A stretch of 21,044 nucleotides of DNA from Chalciporus piperatus (lineage: Eukaryota > Basidiomycota > Agaricomycetes > Boletales > Boletaceae), in assembly GCA_038093975.1 (NCBI GenBank), contig JBBPTG010000356.1, forward strand, positions 1 through 21,044. Direction: 5' to 3'. A program made the position numbers and the translations under genes. Positions 18,169 to 21,044 of the stretch are shown here, piece by piece. Below the pieces are notes generated by a model that was not told the DNA's origin, did no database searches, and worked only from the letters and a program-made list of their open reading frames with translations. Every line of letters begins with the position of its first letter. Position 1 is the stretch's first letter.

Positions 18169-18675
18169 GCACCATATGTAGCTATATATAGATATTTGAT
18201 GATATAATTCACTATAGGTGCTATGTGGCCCCTATGGCATGACCCAGCTCACTCAGTTCTCAGGAGGAAAGTCCGCCTACATCAGGAAAAACCTCTCTCA
18301 GATAATTGTATAGAATAGCTGATAATAGCTGATATTTCCATGAAATATCCAATAATATCCGATATTGGTCACATTTCAGTAATTCTCACAATTCTCTGAG
18401 AATAACTAGCCCCCCCTTGTTTTTCGCTGGTTTTGCGAAAATTTCCCTATATTTCCATACAATTATCTATCAAAATCCATGGTAATTGAACAGATATATG
18501 CAGACATTTGTCGATAATACCTACAATTTGCTCATAATCTCAGGCTATTCTCCATCCTATGACTGCAATTCTTTCACTTCCATTTCACACAAATCAAACA
18601 TAATGATTGAAAAAATATTATATTGGTTACTATCTACCACAGATCATATACTATACATATAGCTACTATGGTGCT
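18169..18675. mobile_element. MITE-like element with about 24-bp terminal inverted repeats
   Basis: The left end GCACCATATGTAGCTATAT and the right end, read as reverse complement, GCACCATAGTAGCTATAT match with one gap; the similarity continues a few bases into ATAG. The 507-bp interior is AT-rich and non-coding. It contains a second nested inverted pair built on AGATAATTGTAT (about 18300 and 18460) and a C-run near 18411. A target duplication is not clear: TG flanks both sides but is too short to be persuasive. Confidence 0.55.
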
Positions 18676-19600
18676 GAACAGACCCAGGGAGGGTGGTGAT
18701 CATGTCAAGCAAAGTATAACTATTGATGGTGATGAGAGACGAAGCAGAGATGGTGGGAGAATGAGCTTACCAGAAGGTGTGGGTGAAGTGGCGAGAGGTG
18801 GTGGCAGGCTCGAATGGCCTTGTGAAAACATGTTGGTGAGGTGTGGGAGGTGTCGTGAGGTGGCGGCGAGCTCGAACGAGCTCACCGGCTCACGAAGGGG
18901 TGGTGAGGTGAGTGGTGGTGGTGGTGGGTGAGCGAGACTTACCTTGTTGATGCCAGCGGGGCTGTCAAGCTCTCGCCGGCCGTGTTTTGATGTTGAGTTA
19001 GAGGCCTTGATGTGGGAGGAGGTGTGGGAGGTGCCATGAGGTGGCGGCATGCGCGAACGAGCTCACCGGCTCATGAAACAAGCAGTGATGGGATGCGGGA
19101 GATGTCGTGAGGTGGTGGTGTGCGCAAACAAGCTCGCCGGCTCGTAAAGGTGATGGTCAGTGGTCAGTGAATGTGGTGGTGAGTTTTTAACTCACCTGGT
19201 GATGCTGGCGGGGCTGTTGAGCCCATGCCGGCCGTGTTGTTCGAGATGAGGGTGAGAGGGAGCCCATGCCGGCCGTGTTGTTCGAGATGAGGGTGAGAGG
19301 AGACTCGAAGGTGGTGATGGGGCAAAGTTTCAGCCCGAGCGACTGTGGCTGAAGTGAGCAGGTGGGTTAGTGGATGCGTAAACACACACCTTGTGATGCC
19401 GGCGGGGCTATCGAGCCCACACCGGCTGTGTTGTTTGAGATGAGGGTGAGGTGAGGTTGAGGTGGGACTCGAACTCGAAGGTGGTGGTGAGGGCCCGAGC
19501 AGCTGTTGGTGAGATGAGTGGGTGGGTCAGTAAGTAAGTAGAAACTCACCTTGCACTGCCGGCGGGGCTGTTGAGCCCTCGCCGGCCGTGTTGCTGTTGT
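18676..19600 (-). repeat. G-rich tandem/dispersed repeat array with recurrent donor-like junctions
   Basis: A block containing GATGCCGGCGGGGCT(G/A)T is repeated at about 18950, 19201, 19396 and 19556. A second block, GAGCTCACCGGCTCA or a variant, recurs at about 18877, 19058 and 19125. A 41-bp unit is perfectly or almost perfectly duplicated in tandem (19220-19260 and 19261-19301). Read on the minus strand, four of the blocks end in AG|GT donor-like sequences (near 18943, 19196, 19390, 19550), and a related one lies near 18771. No continuous protein frame with recognisable motifs joins them. Confidence 0.6.
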
Positions 19601-19735
19601 TGTTGAGGTGTGGTGTAGTGGTGTGAGACAGAGAGAAACTCGAAGAAGTGGCGCGGCAAGTTCAACTTGGTCACGTGACCTTTTCGCGCGGATTTTTTGT
19701 CAAGTCCGAGCATTAGGGAAATGTAGCTACACTTT
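19601..19735. other. Unique-looking segment with CACGTGAC
   Basis: A short segment linking the two arrays. It holds a GTCACGTGAC palindrome near 19670, a motif also found in both LTR-like sequences of the window. No gene was seen. Confidence 0.3.
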
Positions 19736-20410
19736 ATTAGGATCTCCTACACTAGATAGCTACAATATTTTTTGTACACTTGTGTATGCTTTTTTGTACA
19801 CTTTCAATAGGTTTGATCTCCACAATACTTTGCTACACTTTTAACTACACACTTACTACACTTTTAACTACACACTTACTACGCTTTTTTGTACACTTTT
19901 GCTACACAGTCTAGCTACACTTTCCCACACTTGTAACTACACATTTAGTACGCTTTTTTGCTACATTGTACACTTTAGCTACACTCTAATCTAATACACT
20001 TTCCCACACTTGTAACTACACATTTACTACACTTTGTGTACACTTTTGCTACACTCAGTCTAGCTACACTTTCCCACACTTGAAACTACACATTTACTAC
20101 GCTTTTTTGTACACTTTTGCTACACTCAGTCTTGCTACACTTTCCCACACCATTGACTACACTTTTAGTACGCTTTTTTGCTACACCTTGCTACACTCAG
20201 TCTTGCTACACTTTCCCACACCATTGACTACACTTTTAGTACGCTTTTTTGCTACACTTTGCTACACTCAATCACTACACTTGTAACTACACTTTTAGTA
20301 CACTTTTTGTACACTTTAGCTACACTCTATCACTACACACTTTCCCACACTTGTAACTACACTTTTAGTACGCTTTTTTGTACACTTTTGTACACTTTTC
20401 CCCACTTTGA
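19736..20410. repeat. TACAC-rich tandem array, period about 70 bp
   Basis: ACTTTCCCACAC recurs at about 19918, 19999, 20068, 20139, 20209 and 20339, mostly near 70 bp apart. Between copies are ACTACAC, TA(C/G)ACTTTT and ACGCTTTTTTG words. The plus strand is C/T/A-rich and nearly free of G, so the array has strong strand asymmetry. Open frames across it are low-complexity and not credible genes. Confidence 0.8.
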
Positions 20411-20700
20411 GTATACATTCTAATTGTACCTTCTCTACTCAGTTCATATGAATTACCATGATTACTGGAATTTTCATAAAATATCACTAATAACCATGAT
20501 TTTCATGAAATTTAAGAAATTTCATATAACATACATGCTGGAAAGGTCAAGGATTTGCCACAAATATCAGAAATTCTTGGAAATATTTGAAATTCCTGAA
20601 ATTTGGACAAATTTACACATTTTTATGGTAATTTCACAAATTATCCAGCAGAGGTTTTTCCTGATGATCAGCAAATCCTCAGTGAGCTGCACAATGCTGT
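20411..20700. other. AT-rich spacer, no gene seen
   Basis: AT-rich sequence with many short self-complementary words such as TTTCATGAAA and GAAATTTC. No open frame with recognisable features. Confidence 0.4.
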
Positions 20701-20703
20701 GGC

Positions 20704-20783
20704 ACTCTGCACAGCATGTTCCTGTCACAGTATGACAGAAAGGTCCCCCTCTGTGCAGCATAGTCACAGGACTGTGCAGAGTC
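20704..20783. repeat. Imperfect inverted repeat / hairpin
   Basis: ACTCTGCACAG near 20704 is matched by its exact reverse complement CTGTGCAGAGT near 20773. TCCTGTCACA on the left and AGTCACAGGA on the right extend the pairing with small bulges. A third CTGTGCAG lies near 20752. Confidence 0.55.
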
Positions 20784-21044
20784 TCGATTCTGTACGAACT
20801 TGTACAGAAGCAAAAGTTTTACCAGCCTCTGTCTTCTGTACTTGCGAAATTCTCTTTGCATGTTCACGAGTAGTAGAATAAAATATATTTATTCCATGTA
20901 CTAGTATCTATGAGTAGTATCTAACTCCTGTCGTTGTCCATTGTCCATGGTCGTCCTTGGGGCCAGCCTGAGGAGCCGCCGTGTTTTTTAACTCGTTTGT
21001 GGTGCGGGTGAGTCGCTCGGGCCATGGGTGAGCTGCTCGGGGCG
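20784..21044. other. Terminal segment with partial similarity to the G-rich array
   Basis: The segment contains a short palindromic pair TCTGTAC...GTACAGA (about 20789-20808). From about 20975 there are words resembling the G-rich array (GTGTTTTTTAACTCG, GTGAGTCGCTCGGGC), suggesting another array copy begins here and continues beyond the window. No gene was seen. Confidence 0.35.

Noticed and set aside
17987..18181. 64-codon open frame after the LTR as gag of a second retroelement
   Set aside because: It is short, Ser/Thr-rich, has no gag motif, and ends before the MITE-like element; there is no primer-binding site I could identify.
18623..18931. Gly/Arg-rich open frame in the G-rich array
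   Set aside because: The frame follows the repeat composition and lacks domains; the minus-strand donor-like junctions make the array better described as a repeat.

Overview
The window reads as nuclear DNA of a filamentous basidiomycete, most likely an Agaricomycete. The evidence is short GT-AG introns of about 46-60 nt throughout, a KDZ-family transposase with its CxC2 cysteine cluster, a TET/JBP dioxygenase of the kind that accompanies KDZ elements in mushroom-forming fungi, and a Ty3/gypsy chromovirus. I cannot name the species. No rRNA, tRNA or CRISPR array was recognised. Almost everything is mobile-element-derived and much of it is decaying. All gene models were spliced by eye.

Region 1 (1-12.9 kb) is an accessory gene island whose genes alternate strictly in strand: (a) a partial acidic gene (-, 301 to the edge); (b) a Zn2Cys6-like protein (+, 599-2480); (c) a large AT-hook protein (-, 5833-2603) broken by an LTR-like insertion and a 4-bp duplication; (d) a KDZ transposase (+, 6302-9699) with one frame lesion; (e) a TET/JBP-type Fe(II)/2-oxoglutarate dioxygenase (-, 11011-9701) with one frame lesion; (f) an unrecognised protein (+, 11058-12022) with a nonsense codon and frame breaks; (g) a second, shorter Zn-cluster protein (-, 12852-12191). 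The transposase and dioxygenase stop codons are one base apart. The dioxygenase and gene (f) start 46 bp apart. This looks like the body of a large composite KDZ-type transposon. KDZ-TET/JBP linkage is established in fungi; the role of the AT-hook and Zn-cluster companions is my inference.

Region 2 (about 13.03-14.36 kb) is a 33-bp-period minisatellite with higher-order structure. Its period is a multiple of three, so one strand carries a long open frame of 11-residue repeats. Region 3 (about 14.36-17.93 kb) is a 5'-truncated chromovirus: protease tail, RT, RNase H, integrase and chromodomain, then a polypurine tract and a 453-bp 3' LTR. It carries two TGA stops, and its 5' LTR and gag are missing where it meets the minisatellite.

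Region 4 (17.93-21.04 kb) is repeat-rich and has no convincing gene. It holds a MITE-like element with about 24-bp inverted ends, a G-rich array with recurring splice-donor-like junctions on the minus strand, a roughly 70-bp TACAC-rich tandem array, AT-rich spacer, and an imperfect hairpin. A CGGCCG palindrome is strikingly frequent through Region 1, and the related core TCGGCC is the heart of the Region 2 repeat.
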